A DNA stretch of 64,000 nt from assembly GCF_036409475.1 (NCBI RefSeq), contig NZ_JAYRCK010000002.1:62001-126000 (forward strand), read 5' to 3'. The DNA comes from Scandinavium sp036409475. GTDB taxonomy: Bacteria > Pseudomonadota > Gammaproteobacteria > Enterobacterales > Enterobacteriaceae. Below are positions 1 through 7,642 of this stretch, piece after piece (the stretch's first letter is position 1; each line of letters starts with the position of its first letter). Below the pieces are notes generated by a model. The model did no database searches. It worked only from the letters and a program-made list of their open reading frames with translations, and was not told where the DNA came from. Both the position numbers and the translations under genes were made by a program.

Positions 1-783
1 GGCGGGAAACACCATGCCGTACCACGCCAGCCAGATAGGTTTTTTGCCGAAATGCCCCATGTCGGCATACAGCGCTTCCGCGCCGGTGACGCAGAGAAAC
101 ACGCCGCCTAACACTAAAAAACTGACCAGCCCGTTTGAAAGCAAAAAGTGGAAGCCGTACCAGGGATTGATCGCCAGCAACACCGCCGGGTGCTGAAGAA
201 TGCCCCAGACGCCCAGCGCGGCAATCACCACGAACCACAGCGTCATAATCGGGCCAAAGACTCTGCCAATTTTCGCTGTGCCGAAAGGCTGAATGGCAAA
301 CAGCGCAACGAGGATCGTAACCGCCGCCGGAAGCACCAGATGCTGCGCTTCCGGGAAGACAATATTCAGCCCTTCAAGCGCCGAGAGCACTGAAATTGCA
401 GGCGTAATCGCGCCATCACCGTAAATCAGCGCCGCACCCAGCAGCCCGGCAAAGATGATCAGCGCACGCCCTTTACGCAGATGCTGAAGCTGCGACATCA
501 GCGCCATGATCCCGCCTTCGCCACGGTTATCAAAGCGCATAGCAAACGCCGCGTATTTCACCGAGGTCACCAGGATCAGCGTCCAGATAATCAGAGAAAG
601 TAGGCCGAGGATCAGCGGCGGTGTCGGGCTGCTGCCGGTCAGCAGGATCACGGTTTTCAGGGTATACAACGGGCTGGTGCCGATATCGCCAAACACCACG
701 CCAAGCGCGCCGCCCGCCAGCCACACCGTGCCGGGCGTTTTCTGCTCCGTCGTGCTATCCGCTGCCTGCGCCATCTGATCCAT
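1..783 (-). CDS. Kup-family K+ transporter (5' part, runs off window)
   Basis: The reverse strand reads 261 codons from an ATG at 783 without a stop to the left edge, so the gene is cut by the window. The product is an inner-membrane potassium/proton symporter of the KUP/HAK/KT family. Family signatures are visible: GDIGTSPLYT at residues 32-41 and GDGAITPAIS at 122-131, with several hydrophobic segments. An AGGA lies 7 bases before the ATG. The N-terminus differs clearly from E. coli Kup as I recall it, and the neighbours are not those of E. coli kup, so I read it as a paralogue rather than kup itself. The family call is firm; the substrate is inferred from the family. Confidence 0.9.
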   Translation of the reverse strand, partial: MDQMAQAADSTTEQKTPGTVWLAGGALGVVFGDIGTSPLYTLKTVILLTGSSPTPPLILGLLSLIIWTLILVTSVKYAAFAMRFDNRGEGGIMALMSQLQHLRKGRALIIFAGLLGAALIYGDGAITPAISVLSALEGLNIVFPEAQHLVLPAAVTILVALFAIQPFGTAKIGRVFGPIMTLWFVVIAALGVWGILQHPAVLLAINPWYGFHFLLSNGLVSFLVLGGVFLCVTGAEALYADMGHFGKKPIWLAWYGMVFPA

Positions 784-841
784 GGGGAATCCTGTTGGTT
801 GTGGCCTGATAGAAATATAGAACAGATGGGGTGGGAAGGCG

Positions 842-1780
842 TTAAGCGTCACGCAGCGCGTGGATAAACTGGCTCAGTAACGGAGATAACGGTTCGTCGT
901 GCCACAGGGCATAAAGATCGGCCGGGATAGTTTCTTCCAGTTCCAGAAACGTGATGCCAGGCCAATGGATCAACGCGCAGGTTTCCGGCAGCAACGCCAC
1001 GCCGCTGCCTGTGCTGACCAGTGCCAGTGCGGTTTGCGGCTCAAACACCTGATGGGTCACCAGAGGAGAAAGACCCATTTCAAGGCAGTGTTCGTAAACC
1101 TGCAGCGCGAAATCGCTACGCGTGAAGGAAAGGAAAATGAAGGCGCGATCGGCCAGTTCGGCAAGGGTTACTTTGCCGCGCCCGGCTAGTTGATCGCTTT
1201 CATGCACCGCCACATTCACTCGTTCGCGAGCGATCAGCTGACAGCGGATCTTTGCCCCAGGATGCGGGATCACGTTGCGGTTGATGGCGATGTCGATAGT
1301 TCTGGCCCGCAGCGCTTCGGTTTGCTCGTGCTGCCCGAGTTCGTGCAGCGTCCAGTTGACCTCGGGATTGGCTTCGCGAAAGGCTTTCATCCGTTCCAGT
1401 AGCGGCCCCCACATCGCACTGCCAATCACCCCGATGTTGATGTGCTGCTTTTCACTACGGCCAATCTGGCGCACGTAGTTCAGTGACTGTTCGGTGGCGG
1501 CGAGCAGCCTGTCGACTTCCGCTTTCAGCACTTTACCGGCGTGGGTCAGCGCCACTTTACGACTCGAACGTTCGAACAGCTCGACGCCGAGGATCTCCTC
1601 CAGCTCTTTTATTTGTACGCTGAGCGGCGGCTGAGAGATGTTCAGCCGGGCGGCGGCGCGACCAAAATGGAGTTCATCGGCGAGGGTCTGAAAATAGCGC
1701 AGCATCCGGAAGCGAACGCGGCTGTTGGCCTGGGGATCGAGCATGCCGGACACCGTGAAAAAGGAGGGTGGCGGTATCAT
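842..1780 (-). CDS. LysR-family regulator of the xapA operon
   Basis: LysR-type regulator of about 312 residues. It has an N-terminal winged helix-turn-helix (about residues 39-58, FGRAAARLNISQPPLSVQIK) and a C-terminal effector-binding domain. The open frame extends to a TTG at 1804, but I prefer the ATG at 1780 because GGGAGG lies 5 bases before it; an ATG at 1744 is also possible. It is the last gene of a three-gene minus-strand unit, 20 bases after the transporter stop. By position it corresponds to E. coli xapR, so it probably controls xapA in response to a nucleoside. That role is inferred from context. Confidence 0.85.
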   Translation of the reverse strand: MIPPPSFFTVSGMLDPQANSRVRFRMLRYFQTLADELHFGRAAARLNISQPPLSVQIKELEEILGVELFERSSRKVALTHAGKVLKAEVDRLLAATEQSLNYVRQIGRSEKQHINIGVIGSAMWGPLLERMKAFREANPEVNWTLHELGQHEQTEALRARTIDIAINRNVIPHPGAKIRCQLIARERVNVAVHESDQLAGRGKVTLAELADRAFIFLSFTRSDFALQVYEHCLEMGLSPLVTHQVFEPQTALALVSTGSGVALLPETCALIHWPGITFLELEETIPADLYALWHDEPLSPLLSQFIHALRDA

Positions 1781-1800
1781 GCAACCCTCCCGCGAGGCTG

Positions 1801-2997
1801 TCAAACCGCGACCGCCTCAGCCTGATGCAGGCGCTCTGCTTTGCTACAGGCGATGGCCGCCAGCAGCGTCACCATCAGCAATGCGTAGGCCGCAGTAGAG
1901 GCATTCACGGCGCCGTGCAGGCCAAAGTGACTGTTTACCAGCGAAGAGACGGTGGCGAACAGCAGCGTGCCGACTGTTCCACAGGTGAGCAGGGCGGACA
2001 TCAGCGTTGGCGAACTGCGGCGGACTTGCAACGTGCCGTAGCTCATCAGCCCGGAGAACAGCCCGGAGTTGAAGAACCCAAACGCGCCGCAGGCCACGAG
2101 GATAAGTGTGGTGTTGGCGCTGTTGCTGATCAGTGCAATCGACAGCAGGCCAATTGCAGTACAAATCAGCAGGAAGGTACGCAGCTTCATCAGCTTCACG
2201 GTGAACTGGTTGATAAACAGGCCCGTTGCCTTCGCCACCCAATACACGGTGGTGAACAGCGCCGCTTGTTCAGGCAGCATCTGAAAGCGCCACTGCAAAT
2301 AGCCCGGCGTCCACAGGGTGAAAATAGGTTCGGCGAGCAGGAACAGGAACAACGCCAGGCACAGCAGCCACACCGGCATGCCCCACGGTTCGGCATTGCT
2401 TTCCTGATGCGCCGCCACCGGAGCTTCTGTTGTCGGATAGCGGCTTCGTAGCGTCAGGATAAGCATGATCACTCCAAGTGCCCCCATGATGGCGTACATG
2501 GCCATCCAGCTAGCCCCGAGTTTGAACATCCAGGCCAGCAGGAACGAGAGCGTCGCGCCCGCGAGGCTGAAGAAAAAGTCGGTGAAAATCAGTGCCGAAG
2601 AGCGGCTCTTCTCGTCCGGATTAATGCGCACCACCAGGTAGCTGCCGATGGTCATAAAAATCCCGCCGCAGGCACCGATGATGGCGACTGCCACGCTGAA
2701 CATGGTCAGCGTCGGGGTGACGAACAGCAGGGCGCTGATCAAAACAGTACACGCGGCGGCGATCACCAGCGGTTTTTGCAGGCCCCACTTTTTCATCAGC
2801 ATGCCGCCGAGCATGATTGGTACAAACATGCCGATGTTCATCAAGGTAAACACCTGGCCGATAAAACTCGGGTCTTTACCGAACGCGGCACACAGCGGCC
2901 CGAGCACGATCCCAAGCGTGGAGACCAGCGCGCCGACAAAGTAATAGCTCAGATAGGAAATCGCGTTCAGGCTACTGCGGGAGTAATTTTCTGACAT
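1801..2997 (-). CDS. MFS transporter, TsgA-like, probable nucleoside permease
   Basis: Twelve-helix major facilitator protein of about 398 residues, starting MSENYSRSS. It resembles the TsgA/FucP-type branch rather than NupG/XapB, which occupies this slot in the E. coli xapABR operon. The start at 2997 is chosen because AGGAG lies 7 bases before it; upstream in-frame ATGs at 3003 and 3018 are badly placed for that site. It sits between xapA and the LysR gene with short spacers, so co-transcription is likely. A role in taking up purine nucleosides for XapA is inferred from the neighbours only. Confidence 0.8.
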   Translation of the reverse strand: MSENYSRSSLNAISYLSYYFVGALVSTLGIVLGPLCAAFGKDPSFIGQVFTLMNIGMFVPIMLGGMLMKKWGLQKPLVIAAACTVLISALLFVTPTLTMFSVAVAIIGACGGIFMTIGSYLVVRINPDEKSRSSALIFTDFFFSLAGATLSFLLAWMFKLGASWMAMYAIMGALGVIMLILTLRSRYPTTEAPVAAHQESNAEPWGMPVWLLCLALFLFLLAEPIFTLWTPGYLQWRFQMLPEQAALFTTVYWVAKATGLFINQFTVKLMKLRTFLLICTAIGLLSIALISNSANTTLILVACGAFGFFNSGLFSGLMSYGTLQVRRSSPTLMSALLTCGTVGTLLFATVSSLVNSHFGLHGAVNASTAAYALLMVTLLAAIACSKAERLHQAEAVAV

Positions 2998-3038
2998 TAG
3001 CATTCTCCTGGCGGGCACGCGCCCGCCGTTGGTGGGGA

Positions 3039-3872
3039 TCAGCGGGAGTGCTTCACGAACTGGCTAATCAGGCGAATGAAATCGTCGGTGACCATCGCCG
3101 CGCATTTCAGGGTTTGCTCGTGCGAGAGTTCCACGTCGCTTAAGCCTTCCGCCATGTTGGTGATGGCCGACACCGCCAGCACCTTCAGGCCGCAATGCCG
3201 TGCAACAATCACTTCCGGCACTACCGACATGCCGACCACATCGCCGCCGATTTTCTGCATCATGCGGATTTCCGCCGCCGTTTCGAAGTTCGGCCCTGGA
3301 TAAGAGACAAACACGCCCTCGTGCAGGTTGATGTTGAGGTCACCGGCGGTGCGGTGCAGTTTTTCACGCAGATCTTTGTCGTAGGCATTGGCGAGGCTGA
3401 AGAAGCGCGGGCCAAAACGATCGTCATTCGGCCCAACCAGCGGCGTGGACGGCATGGTGTTGATGTGATCGTTAAGCGCCACCAGGCTGCCCGCCGGAAT
3501 GGCCGGGTTCAGCGAGCCCGCGGCGTTGGTGCAAAACATAAATTCACAACCGAGCAGCTTAAAGGTGCGCACCGCGTGGGTCATGATGCCCATCCCGACG
3601 CCTTCATAAAAATGCCCTCGCCCTTTCATGCAGATAATCTCGACGCCGTGCAGCGAGCCCATCACCACCTCGCCCGCGTGGCCAATCACCGTGCTGACGG
3701 GAAAACCCGGCAGCTTTTCATAAGAGATAACGGTTTTGTTGTCGAGCTTATCCGCCAACACGCCGAGGCCAGAGCCAAGAATAAACGCGATACGCGGCTG
3801 AAAGCCTGGCTTTGCAGCCTTAAGGATTTCAAGGGCGTCAAAAGGGGTATCGTTAATCACAGAATGAGACAT
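3039..3872 (-). CDS. xapA: Purine nucleoside phosphorylase II (xanthosine phosphorylase)
   Basis: Protein of 277 residues, the same length as E. coli XapA and closely similar along its whole length (for example KLPGFPVSTV, KGRGHFYEG, FVSYPGPNFETAAEIRMMQ, MSVVPEVI). It cleaves purine nucleosides, including xanthosine, with phosphate to base plus ribose-1-phosphate in the cytoplasm. AGGAG lies 5 bases before the ATG. It is the first gene of an operon with an MFS transporter and a LysR regulator. A perfect 20-bp palindrome about 50 bases upstream is a likely operator. It is a trimeric-type (PNP/MTAP family) enzyme, distinct from DeoD elsewhere in the window. Confidence 0.93.
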   Translation of the reverse strand: MSHSVINDTPFDALEILKAAKPGFQPRIAFILGSGLGVLADKLDNKTVISYEKLPGFPVSTVIGHAGEVVMGSLHGVEIICMKGRGHFYEGVGMGIMTHAVRTFKLLGCEFMFCTNAAGSLNPAIPAGSLVALNDHINTMPSTPLVGPNDDRFGPRFFSLANAYDKDLREKLHRTAGDLNINLHEGVFVSYPGPNFETAAEIRMMQKIGGDVVGMSVVPEVIVARHCGLKVLAVSAITNMAEGLSDVELSHEQTLKCAAMVTDDFIRLISQFVKHSR

Positions 3873-3924
3873 GAGAGCTCCTGAATGCTTTTGGGTATGG
3901 GCTCATTCTGTAAAACGGATGATT

Positions 3925-3944
3925 GCTAATCCAATTGGATTAGC
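3925..3944. promoter_or_regulatory. Perfect 20-bp palindrome upstream of xapA
   Basis: GCTAATCCAA is followed directly by its exact reverse complement TTGGATTAGC. It lies 53 bases upstream of the xapA start, a usual place for a LysR-type operator. The regulator encoded at the end of the operon is the obvious candidate ligand, but binding is inferred. Confidence 0.6.
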
Positions 3945-4069
3945 CGTGTTATTGATAGCTTTTTATGAATTAATGAAAGGCGGGAGAGCGTAAATTCAAA
4001 GGGTTAGCGGTTGGGCTGGGTGTCAGATATGTGAAATGGCGTTGAGGAACTGTGATGGGGATTGTGTTC

Positions 4070-4147
4070 TGCCGGGCGGCACTGCGTTTGCCCGGCCTAC
4101 AAATGCACGACGGACTGTGGCCCCGGTAAGCGCAGCGCCACCGATCG
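4070..4147. repeat. REP/BIME pair
   Basis: Two REP units in opposite orientation. The first reads TGCCGGGCGGCACTGCGTTT then GCCCGGCCTAC; the second reads CCCCGGTAAGCGCAGCGCCACCG. Both have the typical imperfect hairpin of enterobacterial REP sequences. Confidence 0.8.
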
Positions 4148-4325
4148 GAGTTATTAAATGAACCATTAATAACAGGATATGGCTGAACGCCTTATTTACC
4201 CCAGCTAAATAACTGTGAAGTAAAAATTAATGTTATGGACATTATGTGTCGTAAAGGGAAAAAAACCTTCGCCTCGATTGAAATAAAACGTATTCTATCG
4301 GTTCATTGTAAATAAGGACTCTCGA

Positions 4326-4772
4326 ATGGATACGGTAGAGGAACTCAACGGAACCTATTTTTATGATGGCTCTTCTAATCTGAGTGCTGGCGAGTTATTT
4401 TTCTGGATAACCATAGATGAAACGCTCGACCATTTCGGTATCTCAGATATCGCCGCAGTCACGGGCATTTATCTGGGTTCAAACAGCGTGACCGTGGCAG
4501 GGAAATTTGCGGGCGCAACGCCAGGAACATCAGTCGCATCAATATACTCAAGAAAGCTTTTCCGTGATCGCATGCTGCCCGTTCGATTGCCTACGTGGGT
4601 TGGCTTTCCGCCAAATGTGAAACGAATCATGACCCAAAGGTTAGGAACTTTCGTAGGAAGAACTATTCCAGTGGTAGGTTGGGTGATCCTTGCGGTCGAT
4701 GTGTCAGTTATCATGTTTAAATCAGTCAATAAATATAACACGATTGTACATCCTTCAGATCGTCTGTGGTAG
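4326..4772 (+). CDS. Small membrane protein of orphan Hcp module, function unknown
   Basis: Protein of 148 residues with no family that I recognise securely. Its first two thirds are soluble in character with Gly/Ala-rich stretches. Residues about 110-132 (GRTIPVVGWVILAVDVSV) form a strong hydrophobic segment close to the C-terminus. It is followed with one base or less of spacing by a DUF1493-like gene and then an hcp gene. Such small hydrophobic proteins linked to orphan hcp genes are candidates for T6SS-delivered membrane toxins or for their immunity proteins; nothing in the sequence decides which. The DNA is more AT-rich than the flanking xap operon, suggesting acquisition. Confidence 0.65.
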   Translation: MDTVEELNGTYFYDGSSNLSAGELFFWITIDETLDHFGISDIAAVTGIYLGSNSVTVAGKFAGATPGTSVASIYSRKLFRDRMLPVRLPTWVGFPPNVKRIMTQRLGTFVGRTIPVVGWVILAVDVSVIMFKSVNKYNTIVHPSDRLW

Positions 4773-4779
4773 GTACTTC

Positions 4780-5139
4780 ATGACAGAGATAAATGACGTA
4801 GAACAAAGGGTAATAGACTGGTACCAAAAAAACTGGAATAAGCCAGTGTTTCCTTTGTTTAGACGACCTGAGCTGACTATGGAAACCAGTTTGTCCACTG
4901 GGAAATTTCCATGGGCGAATGAAGATGCAGTGGAAATAGTAGAGCAATATTTTACTTTGTTTGGCGTAGATAAACGGCATTTTTCATTCATGAAGTACTG
5001 GCCTAATGAGGAAGTCTTTATGCCACTGAACTTCTTACGCTCAAAAAAGAATAAGTGGAAATGGATCGAGCCGGAACCGTTAACGTTAAAGATGCTGGTG
5101 GAATCAGCTAAAGCTGGTTACTGGCTTTATGATGAATAA
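4780..5139 (+). CDS. DUF1493-like protein of Hcp module
   Basis: Protein of 119 residues starting MTEINDVEQRVIDWYQKNW, resembling the DUF1493 family as I recall it, which has no defined biochemical role. It is acidic and Trp-rich and has no signal peptide or membrane segment, so it is probably cytoplasmic. I chose the ATG at 4780 because an AGG-containing ribosome site overlaps the stop of the previous gene (TAG at 4770-4772); translational coupling is likely. Position between a small membrane protein and hcp suggests a role in effector handling or immunity. That is inference. Confidence 0.7.
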   Translation: MTEINDVEQRVIDWYQKNWNKPVFPLFRRPELTMETSLSTGKFPWANEDAVEIVEQYFTLFGVDKRHFSFMKYWPNEEVFMPLNFLRSKKNKWKWIEPEPLTLKMLVESAKAGYWLYDE

Positions 5140-5153
5140 AAGGAGTTAGAAAA

Positions 5154-5639
5154 ATGGCAATCCCTTCTCACCTATGGCTCAAAGATGATGGCGGCTCGCT
5201 GATCAAAGGATCATGTGACGTTGCGCATCGGGAAGGTAGCATAGAGATTATCGGCTTTGGTCATGGTTTGCATATTCCTACTGATAATAATACGGGAAAG
5301 ATCACTGGTACGCGTATTCACGCCCCCATGATTATTGAAAAAGAGTTCGATAGCTCAACTCCGTATCTCTACAAAGCGGTGGCAACAGGTCAGTCGCTGC
5401 AATCCGCTGAGATTAAATGGTATAAAATTAATGATGCAGGACAAGAAGTTGAATACTTCAATATGTTACTTGAAGGCGTAAAAATCGTTGCCGTGACACC
5501 GGTGATGTACAACACGAAGACCGTTGAAAAATGTAATCACATGGAGCGAGTTGAATTCCGCTACGAAAAAATTACATGGAAATATTGTGACGGGAATATT
5601 CAGTATACAGATGCCTGGAATGAACGAGTGACGGCATAG
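5154..5639 (+). CDS. Type VI secretion tube protein Hcp (orphan copy)
   Basis: Protein of 161 residues with clear Hcp features: MAIPSHLWLKDDGGSLIKG at the N-terminus, REGSIEI, the IPTDNNTGKITGTR stretch and the C-terminal ITWKY...YTDAW region. Hcp forms hexameric rings that stack into the secreted T6SS inner tube and can carry small effectors in the lumen. This gene lies about 50 kb from the T6SS structural genes at the right end of the window and is preceded by two small genes, so it is an orphan hcp module. AGGAG is present upstream of the ATG. Family call firm; use by the window's T6SS is inferred. Confidence 0.93.
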   Translation: MAIPSHLWLKDDGGSLIKGSCDVAHREGSIEIIGFGHGLHIPTDNNTGKITGTRIHAPMIIEKEFDSSTPYLYKAVATGQSLQSAEIKWYKINDAGQEVEYFNMLLEGVKIVAVTPVMYNTKTVEKCNHMERVEFRYEKITWKYCDGNIQYTDAWNERVTA

Positions 5640-5677
5640 TAGCGAAGTGACTTGTCCTCAACATACCCATAATGATA

Positions 5678-5698
5678 CCGGGAGGCTTAACCTCCCGG
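5678..5698. terminator. Hairpin between convergent hcp and symE
   Basis: CCGGGAGG and CCTCCCGG pair with a CTTAA loop, in the short gap between the hcp stop and the convergent symE stop. There is no T-run of note, so termination is likely but not certain. Confidence 0.55.
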
Positions 5699-5711
5699 AT
5701 CCGTACAGCGA

Positions 5712-6047
5712 TCAGTTAAAGGTGTTTTTGCTGCTCTCCACCATCTCGATCATTTCCATGATTTGCTGCTGCTTGCGCTCGGAGAGCTGCTGAATACGGA
5801 ACATGGTGTCTTCCAGCGTGGGTTTGAGGGTTTTGGCGGTAATGACGATACATTCGTCCATCACTCGTACTTCAATTTTGCGCCCTGCCGGGAAAAAGGC
5901 TTTTTCCAGCCACTGCCCGCGCAGAATAATCGCCGGGGTTTTGTCGGTTTTTGAAGCCGTGCTCACATAAGAGACGGTATAACTGCGCAAAGTGGAAGGA
6001 AATACTACCGGTTTCATCCACTCTTCTATACGATTCATTTCAGCCAT
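5712..6047 (-). CDS. symE: SymE-like SOS-linked toxin
   Basis: Protein of 111 residues related to E. coli SymE through the AbrB-like core (TVSYVSTASK, PAIILRGQWLEKAFFPAGRKIEVRVMD split as a continuous swapped-hairpin fold, ECIVITAK). E. coli SymE is an RNA/nucleoid-associated toxin repressed by the antisense RNA SymR and induced in the SOS response. As in E. coli, it is immediately beyond hsdS. A LexA-like site lies about 80 bases upstream. An antisense SymR equivalent would be expected on the plus strand near 6000-6080, but I cannot identify its promoter with confidence. Confidence 0.85.
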   Translation of the reverse strand: MAEMNRIEEWMKPVVFPSTLRSYTVSYVSTASKTDKTPAIILRGQWLEKAFFPAGRKIEVRVMDECIVITAKTLKPTLEDTMFRIQQLSERKQQQIMEMIEMVESSKNTFN

Positions 6048-6127
6048 AATTTCTATTCTCTCTAAATAGGATTTTTGGTTAGCGGGCGAGGGTGTTGCTG
6101 CACCTTCGTTTCGCGTCTTTTTTATTT

Positions 6128-6147
6128 CACTGTTACTTTATCCAGTG
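6128..6147. promoter_or_regulatory. Candidate LexA box upstream of symE
   Basis: CACTG and CAGTG flank a 10-base spacer, giving the LexA core CTG-N10-CAG (CTGTTACTTTATCCAG). It differs from the ideal inner CTGT...ACAG at one position. It lies about 80 bases upstream of the symE start. E. coli symE is known to be LexA-controlled. Confidence 0.6.
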
Positions 6148-6254
6148 GGGGGGATAAAAGCCATCTTTAAATGGGGTGTTTTTTCTTTTAATTCGGCGTT
6201 TATTGGCTTTTATTATTATGTTTTTTCTTAATGTGTTTAGATGGATTTAATAAT

Positions 6255-6278
6255 GAAAAACGCACCCGAAGGCGCGTT
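6255..6278 (-). terminator. Rho-independent terminator after hsdS
   Basis: On the minus strand AACGCGCC pairs with GGTGCGTT around a TTCG tetraloop and is followed by TTTTTC. It lies 15 bases beyond the hsdS stop. Confidence 0.85.
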
Positions 6279-6292
6279 GAATATACAGTGTA

Positions 6293-7642
6293 TCAGGCTT
6301 TCTTTCGCATCGCTTTTTTCGAACCAGAGGCTGCGCGTTCCGCTTTTATTCTTTCCAGTAATGCCGCCGCGCTGTTTTCCCCGCTGATCAAATCAGGATT
6401 TTCTTCACGCCATTGTGCAGTGAGTTCACCCCGGAAGGCTTTTGCCAGAATGGACTGTGTGAGGTGGTTCACGCGTTCCAGAGCGGCATTGACCTGCTTT
6501 TCTACTGTGTCGGCCAGGGCGAAGAGTTGTTCTACTCTTCGGACGATTTCTTGTTGTTCTTCCACTTTAGGGAAATATACCTCTAAATCATTAATTACTT
6601 TTTGGTTGAGATTAACCATTGTCGAACCAACAGCTTCTTTATTAAAGTAGCTAATTGCAGTTGGAGAACGTAGTATTATCTCAAGATATTTTGATAGTAC
6701 TCTGTAATTTGGCCTTAGAATCATTGAGCCAGTGCCGCATAACATTTTTTTTGATTCAGGTTCAATAGTAGCGGCTCTGCCCATTTCGCCTCTACGTCCA
6801 ACAATAACATCCCCCTTTTTTAAATGCCAAGAAGATAATGTTAAGAATTTATCTTCACTGATTGTCATTTTTGATGAGGGTGTAATGATCCCGTCATTAA
6901 TGTGCATAGGATTAATCACTGGGATCCCATCAAGGATATAATCGCTTTTATGTAACGCACTGCCAAATGGACCTGTTTTAATAATGACTTTCGAGTCTTT
7001 AATTTTATGAAAATTAACTCTATTGTTGCTATTATTGGTTAAATCCCCATTAACTGCAGTTGCCAACACTGACTGACGAAAACGTTTCAGGGTTTTAGGG
7101 ATTTGCTCAAGGCGGGTTTTGGTGTTGTCTACCTGCGCCAACAGCGTATCGAGTTTTTCTGCGATGATTTTTTGTTCGTTTAATGGTGGGAGATTTATTA
7201 TGAGTGCGTTTAAAACTTCTAAACGTATACCTTTAACCGTCGTTCCTGTTCCTAATCTTTCGATCAATTGGGATTGGGAGCGATACCAATGAACAAAAAA
7301 ATCACGTTCGATATCTTGAGGGAGAAAAAGTGCTTTCAAATCTTGATTAATTGCAGAATCAAAAGTTGCGATAACAATTTTACCTAAACTCATCCGTGTC
7401 GCGATAATTGGAGTTCCGGCAGGGATAATATTTGTACTACTATTGTCTACTGCCTCTTGAGTAATATGATCCACAGTATCCATCAGAGTGTTTTTATTCA
7501 TATCTTTAACACTCATCCAAGGAATATTACCTTGATAGTAACTATTGTTATTTTTACTGGGTGTACCACCCCCGATAACTGAAAGTAGTACATTATTCAA
7601 TTCTGCCTTAACCCACCCCTCCGGCAATCCAACCCCGCTCAT
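6293..7642 (-). CDS. hsdS: Type I restriction specificity subunit HsdS (type IA)
   Basis: Protein of 449 residues that determines the DNA target of the HsdRMS complex. Two variable target-recognition domains (about residues 10-150 and 205-360) alternate with conserved helical spacers. The central spacer reads PPLNEQKIIAEKLDTLLAQV and the distal one EEQQEIVRRVEQLFALADTV. The C-terminal tail SGENSAAALLERIKAERAAS is nearly identical to EcoKI HsdS, placing the system in type IA. The recognition-domain DNA is markedly AT-richer than the spacers, as expected from exchange of these segments. The start overlaps the hsdM stop by 4 bases (ATGA). The recognised sequence cannot be read from the protein. 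Confidence 0.96.
   Translation of the reverse strand: MSGVGLPEGWVKAELNNVLLSVIGGGTPSKNNNSYYQGNIPWMSVKDMNKNTLMDTVDHITQEAVDNSSTNIIPAGTPIIATRMSLGKIVIATFDSAINQDLKALFLPQDIERDFFVHWYRSQSQLIERLGTGTTVKGIRLEVLNALIINLPPLNEQKIIAEKLDTLLAQVDNTKTRLEQIPKTLKRFRQSVLATAVNGDLTNNSNNRVNFHKIKDSKVIIKTGPFGSALHKSDYILDGIPVINPMHINDGIITPSSKMTISEDKFLTLSSWHLKKGDVIVGRRGEMGRAATIEPESKKMLCGTGSMILRPNYRVLSKYLEIILRSPTAISYFNKEAVGSTMVNLNQKVINDLEVYFPKVEEQQEIVRRVEQLFALADTVEKQVNAALERVNHLTQSILAKAFRGELTAQWREENPDLISGENSAAALLERIKAERAASGSKKAMRKKA

Larger units (their letters stand above)
3873..4325. other. Divergent intergenic region xapA / Hcp module
   Basis: A 453-base region between the divergent xapA and the 4326 gene. It holds the xapA palindrome, a pair of REP elements near 4070-4147, and then AT-rich DNA from about 4150 that presumably carries the promoter of the Hcp module. 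I see no coding frame with family resemblance. Confidence 0.6.

Noticed and set aside
5154..5639. Hcp as an evolved Hcp with a fused toxin
   Set aside because: The protein ends at 161 residues, the normal Hcp length, with no added domain.
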